Below are positions 1 to 11,940 of a DNA stretch of 64,000 nt, one piece after another. The DNA is from Tretioscincus oriximinensis (Eukaryota > Chordata > Lepidosauria > Squamata > Gymnophthalmidae). The translations under genes were made by a program, and so were the position numbers. The notes below the pieces were generated by a model, which did not search any database, had not been told where the DNA came from, and saw only the letters and a program-made list of their open reading frames with translations. The stretch covers positions 1 to 64,000 of the forward strand of contig JAJVDF010001213.1 in assembly GCA_022410635.1 (NCBI GenBank), given 5' to 3'. Each line of letters opens with the position of its first letter. Position 1 is the first letter of the stretch.

Positions 1-81
1 GGTGCTGCGACTGGTACGGTAGCCTAGAGGTTCTGTCAGGCAAAACTCACTGTAAGAGTGTTCATCGGTAAACTCGTGGCT
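1..81 (-). CDS. KCND1: KCND1 coding exon 5, partial (runs off left edge)
   Basis: Reading the minus strand from 81 gives SHEFTDEHSYSEF then CLTEPLGYRTSRST, residues 487-513, continuing past position 1. HEFTDE is the conserved start of the next Kv4 C-terminal exon and RTSRST matches the KCND1 C-terminus. The acceptor is taken as CACGAAG before AGC, after a T/C-rich stretch (TCCCTGTTTTTCTCTGTTTC). It is the only nearby AG that keeps phase 0 with exon 4. Mammalian KCND1 has Cys where this has Ser487. The rest of the C-terminus and the 3' UTR are outside the window. Confidence 0.88.
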
Positions 82-276
82 CTTCGTGTTGGTGAAACAG
101 AGAAAAACAGGGATAAAGAGCCAAAACAATGTTAGGAAACTTGCATGCACCCAGTGACTTTTAACCCCTTCCCCAATGCAGTACTTAGTCTGGTTTGGAA
201 AAGGAGGAAACAGAAAGTAGAATGGTTATTCAAATTCACAGCAATTATGCCTTGACACTAGTGCCTTTTTTGAATA

Positions 277-464
277 CAGGTGAAAACTCGTTATAAAGAA
301 CCCTAATATAACAAAACTTGTGGTATAACAAACAAATTTGAAAGTCCTGGTGCAATGCCTATAGGGGTATTGTTGGCTTCAATGGATTTTGTTGTAACAA
401 AATTTCATTAAAAAGAACACATCCCCTTGACCCCTTGGCGTTCGTNGTAATGGGGTTTCACCTG
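277..464. mobile_element. pogo/Tigger-like MITE
   Basis: Imperfect terminal inverted repeats: left CAGGTGAAAACTCGTTATAA and, on the other strand from the right end, CAGGTGAAACCCCATTAC. The interior is short and non-coding (TATAACAAA-rich). The left end is preceded by TA, but no clear TA duplication is left on the right. The TIR resembles pogo/Tigger ends; the assignment is an inference. Confidence 0.5.
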
Positions 465-1689
465 GAGCTGTCAGTCTCAACAACTACCACTATAGGGAAA
501 CATGCTACAACTGGGAAATCGCAAGAATACATTTTTGCAAATATCTGCCATTGGGGAAAAATAGATGGGGCCATAGTTGATCAGAAAATGGTGGGGACTC
601 CAGTGCTCTGCCTAATATTTTCAGGGTGTGCTGGTAATAGCAGATGGGGTGATCTGTTTGAGTGTGATGGAGGGAGAATTGTCACCCTCACCATCCATAC
701 ACACCCTTTGGGAATACTCATAGAAGGCTACTGGCCAGGAGACAGTTTCTAGCCCTCCCTTTCCCAATCTTGGATGTTTCCACCCAAAAATATTCTANCC
801 TGGCCGTACATGTAAAAGAAAGAAGACTTGTTCCCAGAAATAGACCGAGCTCTGAATTAATCGGAATATGGATAATCCAGGGAAAATCCACTTCTGGCAA
901 GAGAATCTCTGGAAAATCCTTTTGACTGTGGGGCCAACACTGACCCAACACCATTGTCTGTTTTCTTTAAGCAGAAAAACAATGGGACCAGCACTAACAT
1001 TCTGTTTTCTGTCCTGTTTTAAAAGTCTTAGTGCAGATTCCAACCTTATGTGTGTCACACACATATATACATACATACTTATAATAAAGACAAAGAATGG
1101 AAAACTTGTGATTTTGCAGATTCTGCTGAACTGAAATGTTTGTCACCAACAGCTATAGTATCTGGGAAGTTAATGTCACTGAAATCCATACCACTAGGCC
1201 CAATTTTCACATGGAAGACCACAGGGTGTCCAGCACCAAGACAACATCAGGTAAGGAGCCAGTTATACAGGCTAACCAGAAAAGCTCAACCTGTTCCAGT
1301 CAAGCAACTTGTCTCTTGCCCCATCTTTCTTCTGCTGGGGTAGCTGGCCCATGAGGGCAAAGTGAGAGACTTCTCACCGGGCACCGTAACTCAAGATCTT
1401 GAATCTCCATTTTGCCTTCATGCATGTAATTTAGAATTGTCTAAAACCTGTGCAATCCACTATATTAATTGGGGTGAATTTTAATATGGATTTGTATGGA
1501 ATTACACTCTTCCTAGTGCCTCAACTGCAATTAACTTTATCTCTCCTGACCCATAGAACAACTTCCTTTGAGCTTCTTTTGCTCTCCACTCTGCCACAAT
1601 GATTGGAGCTCCCAGAACCAAAATATCTGGTTGGGAACCTGAAAATCCTGAGCAGCCTAGATTTATCTCCTGTGTGAAGGCTTTTTATG

Positions 1690-1840
1690 GCATCACTTGC
1701 TTGGTGTTACAGGAAGTGACATCAAAAGTGATGTCATTTCCTAGACACAACAGGGACATTCACTTTGAGCACCATTTCCCCAGAAGCAAAGACTGGAAGT
1801 GACATCAAAATGATGCAACTTCAAGTAAAACAGCTGCGTT
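1690..1840. repeat. TGACATCA-rich dispersed repeat, copy 1
   Basis: Iterated GGAAGTGACATCA-like motifs in both orientations (GGAAGTGACATCAAAAGTGA, then GGAAGTGACATCAAAATGAT). The same composition recurs at 13930-14110, 35520-35660 and 51250-51405. Confidence 0.55.
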
Positions 1841-1952
1841 CAGGGTAAGGGGAAATTTCTCATGTAATTCTGCATGACTGTATGAGATGCAGTTCAATCA
1901 TTGCCCTGCCAGTCCCCAAAGGCATAAACCATCAAGGTCTTCTGCTACTCAC

Positions 1953-2048
1953 AGTAGTTTTTTCCAAGCAGTGCAACAAATGATGGTGTTGCTGTTCGAA
2001 GGTTGACCGGTTTCGCACAGCCAATGCATGAGCTTCGGAATCTCTATC
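1953..2048 (-). CDS. KCND1: KCND1 coding exon 4, C-terminal FEQQHHHLLHCLEKTT exon
   Basis: 96 bases, 32 codons, phase 0, with acceptor TTCTTCAACAG and donor GTGAGTAG. It encodes DRDSEAHALAVRNRSTFEQQ then HHHLLHCLEKTT (residues 455-486). This histidine-rich motif is a Kv4 hallmark, and the preceding VRNRSxFEQQ matches KCND1 rather than the ESQ or EMQ forms of its paralogues. The first residues (DRDSEAHAL) are the variable part. Confidence 0.94.
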
Positions 2049-3326
2049 CTGTTGAAGAAAAGAATAGAACGCGAGTAAGTCAATGTAGGCAAGAATGAGA
2101 TCTGCACATGGGCATCTATATGCAGATCCCATTATTGCAACTGGCAGCTGCAGCTTGAGCACCAGTGTGCAGATGGCCAGTGCCTATTCATCAGCGCAAT
2201 CTTTAGAATAACAAATACGAGTGTGCAATTGAAAGCACAAATTAAAAGCAATTGGCACACACCAAATAATCAGTTAGCACTAGACTCCTATTGGGCAACT
2301 ATTCTATTCAAATGCACTTTTATAAAATAAGTTTCCACAGTGTAGAAAACTAGAGCTTAGCTTTACTCATCTTTTGCATTGTGCTGCTTTCTTAAGTGTA
2401 AGATGTTCTGTCTCTTTTTTAACAACAATAACAATAACGACCATAGTCCTGGTCATATATCTATTTTTAAACTTGAACGGGACTAAATAAAAAAATCTGG
2501 ATTAATGTCATGACTGAAGAAGAAGAAGAACTGAGTTTCTATACCCTGCTTTTCTCACGAAAGGGATTCAAAGTACTTACAAGCTATTTTTTCACCCAAA
2601 GGCTTATATTCCATTTCCCTACTATGTTGTGATGGTACCCATTTATCTAATTGCAAAGCGTTTTCAAACTGCTGGGTTGGCTAAAGCTGAGGCCAGTAGA
2701 GGGCACTCACCACTTTCCACAGCCAACACATGGACTACAAACTCTGCTGTCTCTGATGAAAGGCAGAAAAACACCAGAGCTTTTAGCGACTTCTCGTGCT
2801 GTTCGTCTCTCCACGATGGTGCGNCATACAGCAGGGCTGCAAGTAGCTTTAAAATGGAGGACGTACGCATTTCACCATGTTTCTGGGAAAGATCTGCAAT
2901 AGGAGATTCCTCTTCTATTGCAACAATTTTCNGGATGCATGGCAAAGCCTAGCGAAACCTCCATTATGGCGTATGGCTGGGCAGTGAAGATGTTGGAACA
3001 CNGTGCCAAGAAGCAGATAAGTGAACATCGTGTGCACACAGCCTTGAGACCCACAGCGGAGAGAACAGAGAATAGTTTCCTTCAGTAACTAGTACTGGCA
3101 GCAATATACGGTAAGTGATATACAGTTCCATCCTTCTCCATCGCACAGTTTTTCCATTTATACAGGAACTGTAATTTCTCAAATTACCATATGTAATGAA
3201 TGTACTGATCTGTGTCTTTTTTATAGTGGTATTTTCTCTTTTCCCTCGCTGCATAAATGGCCACTGGGCACATGAATGGGTTGAAAGATTGAGGCTATCA
3301 AAGTGAATATTGGCTGGAATCAGTAC
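2049..3326 (-). other. KCND1 intron 3
   Basis: 1278 bases between exons 3 and 4, with donor GTACTG and acceptor CAACAG. It contains one SINE-1 copy (2516-2790). The remainder shows no recognisable feature. Confidence 0.85.
2516..2790 (-). mobile_element. SINE-1 copy in intron 3
   Basis: Read on the minus strand, a tRNA-like head and a body with TACTGGCCTCAGCTTTAGCC are followed by a LINE-type tail and a TTC repeat. On the plus strand it starts GAAGAAGAACTGAGTTTCTA. It belongs to the same family as the copies at 6548, 8058, 11560, 13220, 29712, 32156, 41487 and 43586. Confidence 0.8.
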
Positions 3327-3410
3327 CTCAAGGCCTCCATTTTGCTTGTACTGAAGGAAAGCATTGGTGGTTCCACTCTTGGCTAACCGGATTCGAGCCA
3401 GGCGAACCTT
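3327..3410 (-). CDS. KCND1: KCND1 coding exon 3, proximal C-terminus
   Basis: 84 bases, 28 codons, phase 0 at both ends, flanked by acceptor CTACACAG and donor GTACTG. It encodes KVRLARIRLAKSGTTNAFLQ followed by YKQNGGLE (residues 427-454), the basic post-S6 segment of Kv4.1. The tail FLQYKQNGGLE is the KCND1 version; KCND3 is different here. It lies 897 bases downstream of exon 2 in the direction of transcription. Confidence 0.95.
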
Positions 3411-4511
<1,101 letters not shown>

Positions 4512-4849
4512 TCACTGTGCAACTCACCGTCTAGTTTGAAACCCATCACAACAAACTATTGTGGCCAAATCTCAACTTCATTGGTTCAACTTCACTTCTT
4601 CAACTTTCGGGAATGCATCCTTGCTGGAAGAAACGGTCCTTACTATTTCAACAAGAAGTTTGGTGCTCCCAGTTTTATCACTGAAACCCTAATTCTCAAG
4701 ATAGTCCCCCATTCAAACGTGCCATGTTTCACCACGCTGAGGGGTGATTCAGATCATAAGAAGTCGCTTCAAAGCCGTTTCTCTCAAACGGAGCTATATG
4801 TACTTTGAAGGGGCATTACAGTTCCTCCACGTACCCCTGCGTTAGAAAT

Positions 4850-5440
4850 TGGCAGACTTTGATGTTCTCCAAGGTATTTTGAATGTTAGGTCCTGGTCTC
4901 ACCTATCTTTTAATCCAATTTGCAGTCCAGTTTCAGAATAAGAGAACACATCAGCAAAGTGACAAGGTTTTTTTTGGTCTGGATTTTTTGGGAGCATCCT
5001 CTTATTTCAGAAAACCCATAATGTAGAAAGAAAATTTACTAATCACTTTGCTACTGTGTTTTTCCATTCTGAAAATGGACTGAAGCTGNATTAAAACTTA
5101 GGTGTGACCAGAGCCTAAGGTGTGTGGAGACATAGACTGCATCTACACACGGATCTTGATAGCGGACTTACCTGGTTGTGCTGCCCGGCGGCTGTTTGCA
5201 CACTACGCGCAGCGTCTGCCATAAGTGAGAGGGAGGAAAGAAGTGCCGATCCATGATTGGCTGCATGCAGCCTTCCTTCCACCCTGCCTGCTTTGCAGGC
5301 CTCTCTGCTGATTGGTGGAGGGCCTGGCAGAGCAGGCCACATTTGAGAAAACTAGGATTTGGGGCGCAGCGTGCCGTGAGAGCTGAAAATATCAACTCTC
5401 ATTAAACTTTGTCTCTGACAAACCGCCATTACGTTTGCTG
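4850..5440. other. Unclassified intron segment, possible MITE plus CpG-bearing stretch
   Basis: 4890-5115 holds motifs seen in the 14916-15048 MITE (GGACTGAAG, TTAAAACTTAGGTGTGACCAGAGC). 5120-5400 is richer in CpG and GC than its surroundings, starting GACTGCATCTACACACGGAT. I do not recognise a gene. 5441-5994 shows nothing further. Confidence 0.3.
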
Positions 5441-5994
5441 GAGCCACCAGGATGGCCCTCCTAAGCAGATGTCAGGACGCCATGTGGATGCAGCCAGAAC
5501 CTGATTCTCTGCTTCTGCAGGATACTAGTCAATTTGCTTCCTTCAACAGTGTTACTTTTGTGTTGAGGCAGAATTTTGACTACTTGTTCAGAGGAAGCAC
5601 AAGCTGTACTCAGCTATTCCTGCCTGATTGTGTTGGCCTGGGTTGCTTTCTTGACTTATAGTAGGTTGAAAAATATGTATTGACAGTGACAGTGCATAAG
5701 TGTAGATTTCTTTAATTTTTGTAGGAATGCTATTATTTTTCTGGAGGATGAAGAAGTGCAAAGAATTGAGGAAGGTCAGATACTTGCCCTCTCGGTTTCC
5801 TTGCAGATTTTAAAAAAGCATGGCCAATGAGCACAGTTGCACACCTGCTAGTGTGCATTCTATGTGTTGTATAAAGGAACTCTGTTGATTTTTATGCCTA
5901 GTCTGGGACAGAGCTTTTCCTATCTCTAGAGCATCAGCAAGCTTCAAACTGTAGGCAAAAATAGGGTTAATTTTTTTAAAAAATCAACAGGATA

Positions 5995-6125
5995 GTCTAT
6001 TTATTTATTTACATTTCTATACTGCCCTATACCTGAAGGTCTCTGGGTGGTTAACAATAAAAACCAGATAAACATATTAAAACAACAATATCTGAAAGTG
6101 TTTTTTCAGCCAAAGGCCAGGTTAA
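5995..6125 (-). mobile_element. L2-type LINE 3' tail
   Basis: Minus strand gives CCAGAGACCTTCAGGTATAG then a TATAGAAATGTAAATAAATAAA end. This matches the tail of the L2 copies at 15868 and 24395. Confidence 0.6.
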
Positions 6126-6397
6126 AGAGGGTCTATGATTGAAGAATGGGATTTCAGAATATCTGTAGACCAAATAGGTATCTTCATTCAATGGATATGG
6201 TAAGGGTAGACTTGAAATTGCAGAAAACAATTATTCACAGAAGATGGCTCGGGAAGGGATGCCTTCCACTATGGGTTATTCTATCTGAACCCACTGGCAG
6301 GAAAGAGACATCCCTTCCTTCACCATCCAGAACACCACCTTTCCCATCTACAAAGTGCAGATATACCCAACAATCCCCACAAAGCTGTTATGACTTC

Positions 6398-6556
6398 ACA
6401 TAGAATAATAATAAGAAAAATAAGAATAAGAAAAAGGAGAAGCAGAAGAAGGAGAAGCAGAAGAAGGAGAAGCAGAAGAAGGAGAAGCAGAAGAAGGAGA
6501 AGCAGAAGAAGGAGAAGCAGAAGAGGGAGAAGCAGAAGCAGAAGCAGAAGAAGAAG
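6398..6556. repeat. (GAAGCAGAAGGA)n microsatellite
   Basis: Purine-rich 12-base unit AGAAGCAGAAGGAGAAGC repeated many times, continuous with the GAA tail of the adjoining SINE-1 copy. It creates long arginine-rich or leucine-rich reading frames that are not genes. Confidence 0.9.
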
Positions 6557-6835
6557 AACTGGGTTCTTATACCCCACTTTTTTCACCTTTCAAAGGGACT
6601 CAAAGCGGCTTACAAGGGTATTTTGCTTGAAGGCTGACATTCTATCTTTCCCACCAGGCTGTGGTGGTTTCCATGTATCTACTTGCAGTCAGTTACAATT
6701 TCTTGCAATTCTTGCTTTCGAATAGCTGGGTTGGCTGGAGCTACACGTTAGAGGAAGGTGTTCACCCCTCTCCACTTCCAACACAGGGCTTCAAAACCCA
6801 ATTTCCCAGATGAGAGACGGTTTCCTAAGCAACTG
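6548..6835 (-). mobile_element. SINE-1 copy
   Basis: Plus strand: GAAGAACTGGGTTCTTATAC, then ACTCAAAGCGGCTTACAAGG, GGCTGTGGTGGTTTCCATG and AATAGCTGGGTTGGCTGGAG, ending near TTTCCTAAGCAACTGAAC. The SINE runs in the minus direction: head at about 6835, TTC tail at 6548. Confidence 0.85.
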
Positions 6836-7044
6836 AACATAGGAATTCTACAAAGCCAGGATCCCATCCATCCAGTATCCTCAAAGTGACATCCCTTCTC
6901 CTTTTTCCTAAATTTGGCCACCTTCCTCATCCATGGCTCTCAAGCTAGCTACAGCCACCACCATATTCTATAGCACAACTGCTATGGGTACAGTTTCAGA
7001 TAAAGCTTAGGTAAAAAACCTACAAAAACAGTTACATCATAAAA
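6548..7044 (+). repeat. Local direct duplication, copy A
   Basis: About 497 bases matching 8058-8555 closely, including about 210 bases beyond the SINE-1 head (for example AGCCAGGATCCCATCCATCC and CATGGCTCTCAAGCTAGCT). Shared non-SINE flank shows one duplicated block rather than two SINE insertions. Confidence 0.8.
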
Positions 7045-7814
7045 TACAGCAGTTCAACACATAGGGGTCTCTATTAAGATTGTAATCTCTGGTGACACGT
7101 TCAACCAGAAGAGTTGAAAAGGAAATTATGCAGCGGTGCTCTTAAGGGCTTCCAGTGGTGTTTGCAACATGATTGAACTGTCCATTCATTGTCTGGAGAA
7201 AGGAAGCAGCCAAAGAGGTTGGGAAGGCTTCATGTCTGCTGTTTATGAAAGAGCATATTAAAATTTCCTGCTTTTATACAAGAAAGTGAATTGAGTTTCT
7301 TATCCTCCAAATTTGTGCAGAAAATAGTCTTCAAGAACAAAACCTCCTCTACCACAATGTCTGCAAAAATCAACCAGCTATCGTGTCTGAAAGCTGGAGA
7401 AAATGTTCTTCAGTCAGACCAGAATAAGAAAACTTTGCCCTAAAGGACAAAGTTCATTCAGGCAATAAAATGATACTTTTATTAGAATTATGCAATGCAA
7501 TCTGAAAAGCCCAAAGCCACATTTTCTATCTGTACCCATTTCTAGAGAAGTTCTACGCAATTCAAAACTTCACATACTGCATTGTGGATATTGCTTGAGC
7601 CTGATAAAGATGCTATTTCACTGCCTTCTTCAGAAAGACAAGGGTGGGATCAAAGACTGATCTTAGTGCTTAAAACTCGCAATTAATTCATATTTGAAGA
7701 TTGCCTAGCTCATCTTGCAAATGTTCCTTCTCAAGAGCAAAGGGCAATCAAGTATTTTAGCCTGGGATATCTGCTAAAACCATTGACAGTAATATTTCTT
7801 GGTGAACCAGACTA
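7045..7814. other. No recognised feature
   Basis: Ordinary intron sequence between the two duplicate blocks. I see no exon, RNA or repeat that I can name. Confidence 0.5.
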
Positions 7815-7952
7815 ATACAGAATAATAGAATCATAAAGTCAGATGGGACCTCCAGGGTCATAGGGTACAACCCCCCTGCTCAATGCAAGAGTCACTAAAT
7901 CATCCTAGACAGATGGCAGTCCAGCCTCTGTTTGAAGACTTCCAACAAAGGA
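7815..7952 (-). mobile_element. CR1 LINE 3' fragment
   Basis: Starts ATAGAATCATAAAGTCAGAT then GGGACCTCCAGGGTCATAGG, the reverse complement of the typical CR1 3' end. Includes CAGCCTCTGTTTGAAGACTTCC. Confidence 0.75.
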
Positions 7953-8057
7953 ATAGAAAAAAGAAGATTCGGTGCAGGCAGGGCTAGAGAGTGACATACT
8001 ACTCTTTCCACATACAACAACAACAAGGAGAAGGAGAAGGAGAAGGAGGAGGAGGAG

Positions 8058-8555
8058 AAGAAGAACTGGGTTCTTATACCCCACTTTTCTCAACTTACAA
8101 AGGGATTCAGAGCGGCTTACAAGGATATTTTGCCCAAAGGCTGACATTCTATCTTCCCCATCAGGCTGTGGTGGTTCCCATATATCTACTTGCAGTCAGT
8201 TGCAATTTCTTGCATTTCTTGCTTTCAAATAGCTGGGTTGGCTAGAGCTACAGGTTAGTGGAAGGTGCTCACCCCTCCCCACTTCCGACACGGCGCTTCA
8301 AAACCCGATTTCCCAGATGAGAGATGGTTTCCTAAGCGACTGAACATAGCAATTCTACAAAGCCAGGATCCCATCCATCCAGTATCCTCAAAATGACACA
8401 GATCCCTTCTCCTTTTTCCTAAATTTGACCACCTTCCTCATCCATGGCTCTCAAGCTAGCTGCAGCCACCATCATATTCTATAGCACAATTGCTATGGGT
8501 ACAGTTTCAGATAAAATTTAGCTAAAAAACTTACAAAAACAGTTACATTATAAAA
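8058..8555 (+). repeat. Local direct duplication, copy B, with SINE-1 (minus) at 8020-8345
   Basis: Second copy of the 6548-7044 block. The SINE-1 part has a shorter GAAGGA tail (8027-8060). After TTACATTATAAAA the copy passes directly into an (ATC)n run, where similarity to copy A ends. Confidence 0.8.
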
Positions 8556-8602
8556 TCATCATCATCATCATCATCATCATAATCATGAAGAAGAAGAAGA
8601 AG
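8555..8602. repeat. (ATC)n then (GAA)n microsatellite
   Basis: TCATCATCATCATCATCATC followed by AATCATGAAGAAGAAGAAG. Confidence 0.85.
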
Positions 8603-10084
8603 AATGTATAATATTTATTAAAGCTTGTATATAAGATGTATATGCATATTAAAATATATAAATTTTTAAAAACCTTTCAGAAAAACGTTAAAAATATAAC
8701 ATATTAAATTAAAATTGTCCGTCTCACAGATTTTTTTCCATAATCGTTTTCTTACTTTTCTCATTTTACAGTACTCGGTGTGAGATGCAAAAAGATAAAT
8801 CTACAAGTGGACATCATGCTATATAACTTTATAGGCTACATAATTCAGCACTCTAACCATTATACTAAACTGCTTCAGGCTTTGGAATCATCATTTAACC
8901 TTTAAGCAGTCATAATGTTTGGTTTTCAAAATCCAGACTAAAGTGTCATGCTGAGCTTCCCTCAGTCCTCAAGGAATGCTTTTGCCTTTGCCACAAAGAG
9001 TCCCTACATTTACTCATTTTCTTCTTGAATTTGCACAGATGCTCTTTGTGATAAATCTTCACTTGTTGACAGTGCAAGATTATGACATTTCCCCCCAGGA
9101 TACTATCAATCTAAGCTATCTCCGTCTTCCCCATGAAAATGGATTCCCCGAATATGGTGACACGGTCTACACATACCAAGTGGTAGACTTATTGGGCTGT
9201 AGATCTATGGCTTCTGTCGGTGAACAGCAGGTTTTTGAGAATTACGGCCTTAATAAGTCTTTGGTTCTCTCTCTGATGGACAGGCCCTTGGGAGTTTGTT
9301 AATAGAATGAATGCTGGGTGAATGAGTAGGGGAAGCAGGTAATTGAACATTAAGACACAGCAGGAATCGGAATGAACAAATGGAGAGAGTAATGTTAAAG
9401 CTCTCATTCAATCCAAATTATTTTCTGGAGGTTATTAAACTCGTTGGTCTGTGACTGGCCCGAATGCCTTTAACAGAAGCTGGATTTGCACTTAAGGAAA
9501 CAGTGGCCCCTTTGCAGCCAGTTGTGTGCATGTTTGTGATGACATCATGACCATCAATTTGAAATGATGCCTCATCAATTGAAGTTGCAATTTGTAGTAC
9601 CTCAACTGAGGGCAGGAAATGGTACGTTCCCAAAGTGGTGCTTCAATAAAGCAACCTTTTCTGATAACAGGGGTACATTCACCAAGAAGCATCCCTGGGC
9701 CCTGCAAGTGCATATGCTGTGGCAAATAGCATATTTTTGGTGTCCTTTTCAGTAAGAAGAAGCAGTCTAGGTAACAGGCCCCCACACCTTTGCCTCAGGT
9801 GTGTGGTAAAGGATCCCTTACATGGTCAGAATCATTCTTGATATGTACCAGGCAAAAGGAAAAATGAGTCCAGTTTTTCTACCTCTGAAATGCTTTGGCT
9901 CACAGAAAGCTCTGTGTCCAACCCTTTGTGAAGCTTTCACATCCACCAATGATGTATTGAGAAAGTAACTTATTAACCAAATTGGAACCTGAGCGTTGGC
10001 AGGCTGGCCAAAACCTTGTCCTTTTATAGTGTGGCCCTGGGCCCTGCAGCCAATGGGTGTTTAATATTGGCCCCTTCCAGAATC
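8603..10084. other. No recognised feature
   Basis: A+T-rich intron. Open frames here are short and resemble no family I know. Confidence 0.5.
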
Positions 10085-10381
10085 TTTCTTGATAATGGAC
10101 CAACAGTCAGCTACTAGTTTTTAATTTAAACANTCAACTATTGATACTTCAAATAAGAAGGAGGAGAAGAATTGAGTTTTTATATCCTACCCTTCTCACC
10201 TGAAGGCAATTGGAACAGCTGACAAGCTATTTNAAATAGCTTGTCAGCTGTTCCAATTGCCTTCAGGTGAGAAGGGTAGGATATAAAAACTCAATTCTTC
10301 TCCTCCTTCTTATTTGAAGTATCAATAGTTGAATGTTTAAATTAAAAACTAGTAGCTGACTGTTGGTCCATTATCAAGAAA
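10085..10381. repeat. Perfect inverted repeat, 148-base arms around one N
   Basis: Left arm 10085-10232 and right arm 10234-10381 are exact reverse complements (the N at 10133 pairs with a defined base), with a single N at 10233 as centre. The arms include the tail half of a SINE-1 copy (GAAGAATTGAGTTTTTATAT) plus its unique flank. It is either an assembly join of a contig to its own complement or a very young palindrome. Confidence 0.95.
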
Positions 10382-10760
10382 TATGTATTTACTGTTCTAC
10401 AAAGTTAAATTTCAGGAAACTAGAAAGCTTAAAGTCCAATGTAAATAAAACGTAAATAACAAATGTTAATACTGTTCAAATCGGGAAATCCTGAAATTTA
10501 AGTTTGTAGAACAGTAAATAAATTTTCTATGGAAGTTCAAAGTATGTATACATTTTTTGAAGCACCCTGTATATCTTCCCCCACCATGATGTGGCCGTAC
10601 CTATTAATTTACTTGCAATTACTTGCTTTCAAACAGCGAGATTGGCTGAAGCTGAGGCCAGTAGAGGGAGTCACTCCTCTCTGCGGAAGACACATGAGTC
10701 CGTGGACTCTGAACTCTCTGTTGAAAGACTTTNGCTCTTAACCTCTGCACCACTGTGCCT
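10155..10760 (-). mobile_element. SINE-1 copy, split by an insertion and the palindrome
   Basis: The tail half is 10155-10232 (up to GACAAGCTATTT). The head half resumes at about 10573 with TATCTTCCCCCACCATGATG and runs through GCTGAGGCCAGTAGAGGG to GCACCACTGTGCC near 10760. The break holds the right palindrome arm and a mariner-like fragment. Confidence 0.7.
10384..10574. mobile_element. Small TIR element and mariner-like end inside SINE-1
   Basis: TATTTACTGTTCTACAAAGT at about 10385 has its near-complement ending CTTTGT..GAACAGTAAATA at about 10521 (arms of about 30 bases). It is followed by CATTTTTTGAAGCACCCTGT, which resembles a mariner terminal sequence. Probably remains of one Tc1/mariner-type insertion. 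Confidence 0.5.
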
Positions 10761-11559
10761 CATGGTGCACTTAGTAAACAACCAAGGTTCTTAATGGATT
10801 TGAATTAACCCTTGATACTCCGTGTCAGGGATGTTATCCCCAAAGGATTCCTTTCTCTCGGCAACTGGCCATAGACATCCGTGACCCATCCAGGTCTTTC
10901 TTCATTTTACCTCTTCTTGTATACTAGGAAACAAAGAGAGCTTTGGTTTGCTTTCTTTCTTTATTACAAAACAAGAACAGCTCCTTTCGACTTTTCTCTA
11001 TGAGTGCTGCTACCTAAACTCTTTATCACCTCTGCAGTTTTCCTCTTATCTCTAGTTCTGATCTTTCGTCATACATATATAGTTGTGCAAATGGGTAACC
11101 TGAAATTCAGCATGCTGCCCCCCTTCCCTCTCCAAAGTAGACTGATGAGGTAACATGCTGCAGAAGGAGAAAATGCCATAACTGCCTCTAACTATTTGAC
11201 TCACAGAAACAACGTGCTATGAATTAGCATCTCCTCCCCAACCACCTCCCACCCAGTGGAAAGCCTGAGGCCTGCAGCAGATGGCTGAGTTGCTGTCCAC
11301 ACTGGCCCATTACATGGCAGGCAGAAAATTCCCACTTCTGGGGCCACTTTCTATGAACTGCTTCATAGGGCCTAGCAGACCATTCAAGAAGGCTCTCCAG
11401 CTTCATCATTTACTAATGAAGCAAGCAGTAGGCCTGCAGATAGTGTGTCTGCCCCCCTCCAGGGTGAGAAAGTGAGCAGTTCAGAGCCTGAGGTAACTTC
11501 TGTGGAGGCAGCTTTACCCTTTGTTTACACATACCATAAAAAAAATAAAAATGACCTTA

Positions 11560-11763
11560 GAAGAAGAACTGGGTTTTATACCCTGCTTTTCTCACCCAAA
11601 GNGACTCAAAGCGGCTTAAAAATTCATTTTTCGCCCAAAGGCTTACATTATATCTTTCTCTTCATCCTGTAAGGGTCCCCATTTATCTAATCACAATTTC
11701 CTTCTTTNAAATAGCTGGGTCGGCTAGAGCTGAGGCCAGTAGAGGGTGCTCACCCCTCTCCAG
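11560..11763 (-). mobile_element. SINE-1 copy, head truncated
   Basis: Plus strand: GAAGAAGAACTGGGTTTTAT, then AAAGCGGCTTAAAAATTC, ATAGCTGGGTCGGCTAGAG and GAGGCCAGTAGAGGGTGCTC. The tRNA-like head is missing. Confidence 0.8.
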
Positions 11764-11859
11764 CAGTAAATCAACTTTCAAGTGGATTATTGATCCTGTC
11801 TAAATGCTGCCATAGTCTATCCATAGCAACATTTTCAAGACCTGAGCACTTGGATATAT

Positions 11860-11940
11860 ATTCAATTCTATCCATGAGCACCTGAGGTCTTTGGGTATAG
11901 GACAGGCTATAAATATAAATAAATAATAAATAAATATTTC
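11860..11940 (+). mobile_element. L2-type 3' tail fragment
   Basis: CTGAGGTCTTTGGGTATAGG followed by a CTATAAATATAAATAAATAA end. Confidence 0.45.

Larger units (their letters stand above)
82..1952 (-). other. KCND1 intron 4
   Basis: Begins (minus strand) with GTGAGTAG after exon 4 and ends before exon 5. It holds a pogo/Tigger-like MITE (277-464) and a copy of the TGACATCA-rich repeat (1690-1840). The rest, including 465-1689, shows nothing I recognise apart from a short CA/TA-rich patch near 1045-1085. Confidence 0.85.

Noticed and set aside
6320..6725. Poly-leucine and arginine-rich frames
   Set aside because: Translation of the 12-base purine repeat and SINE-1, not genes.
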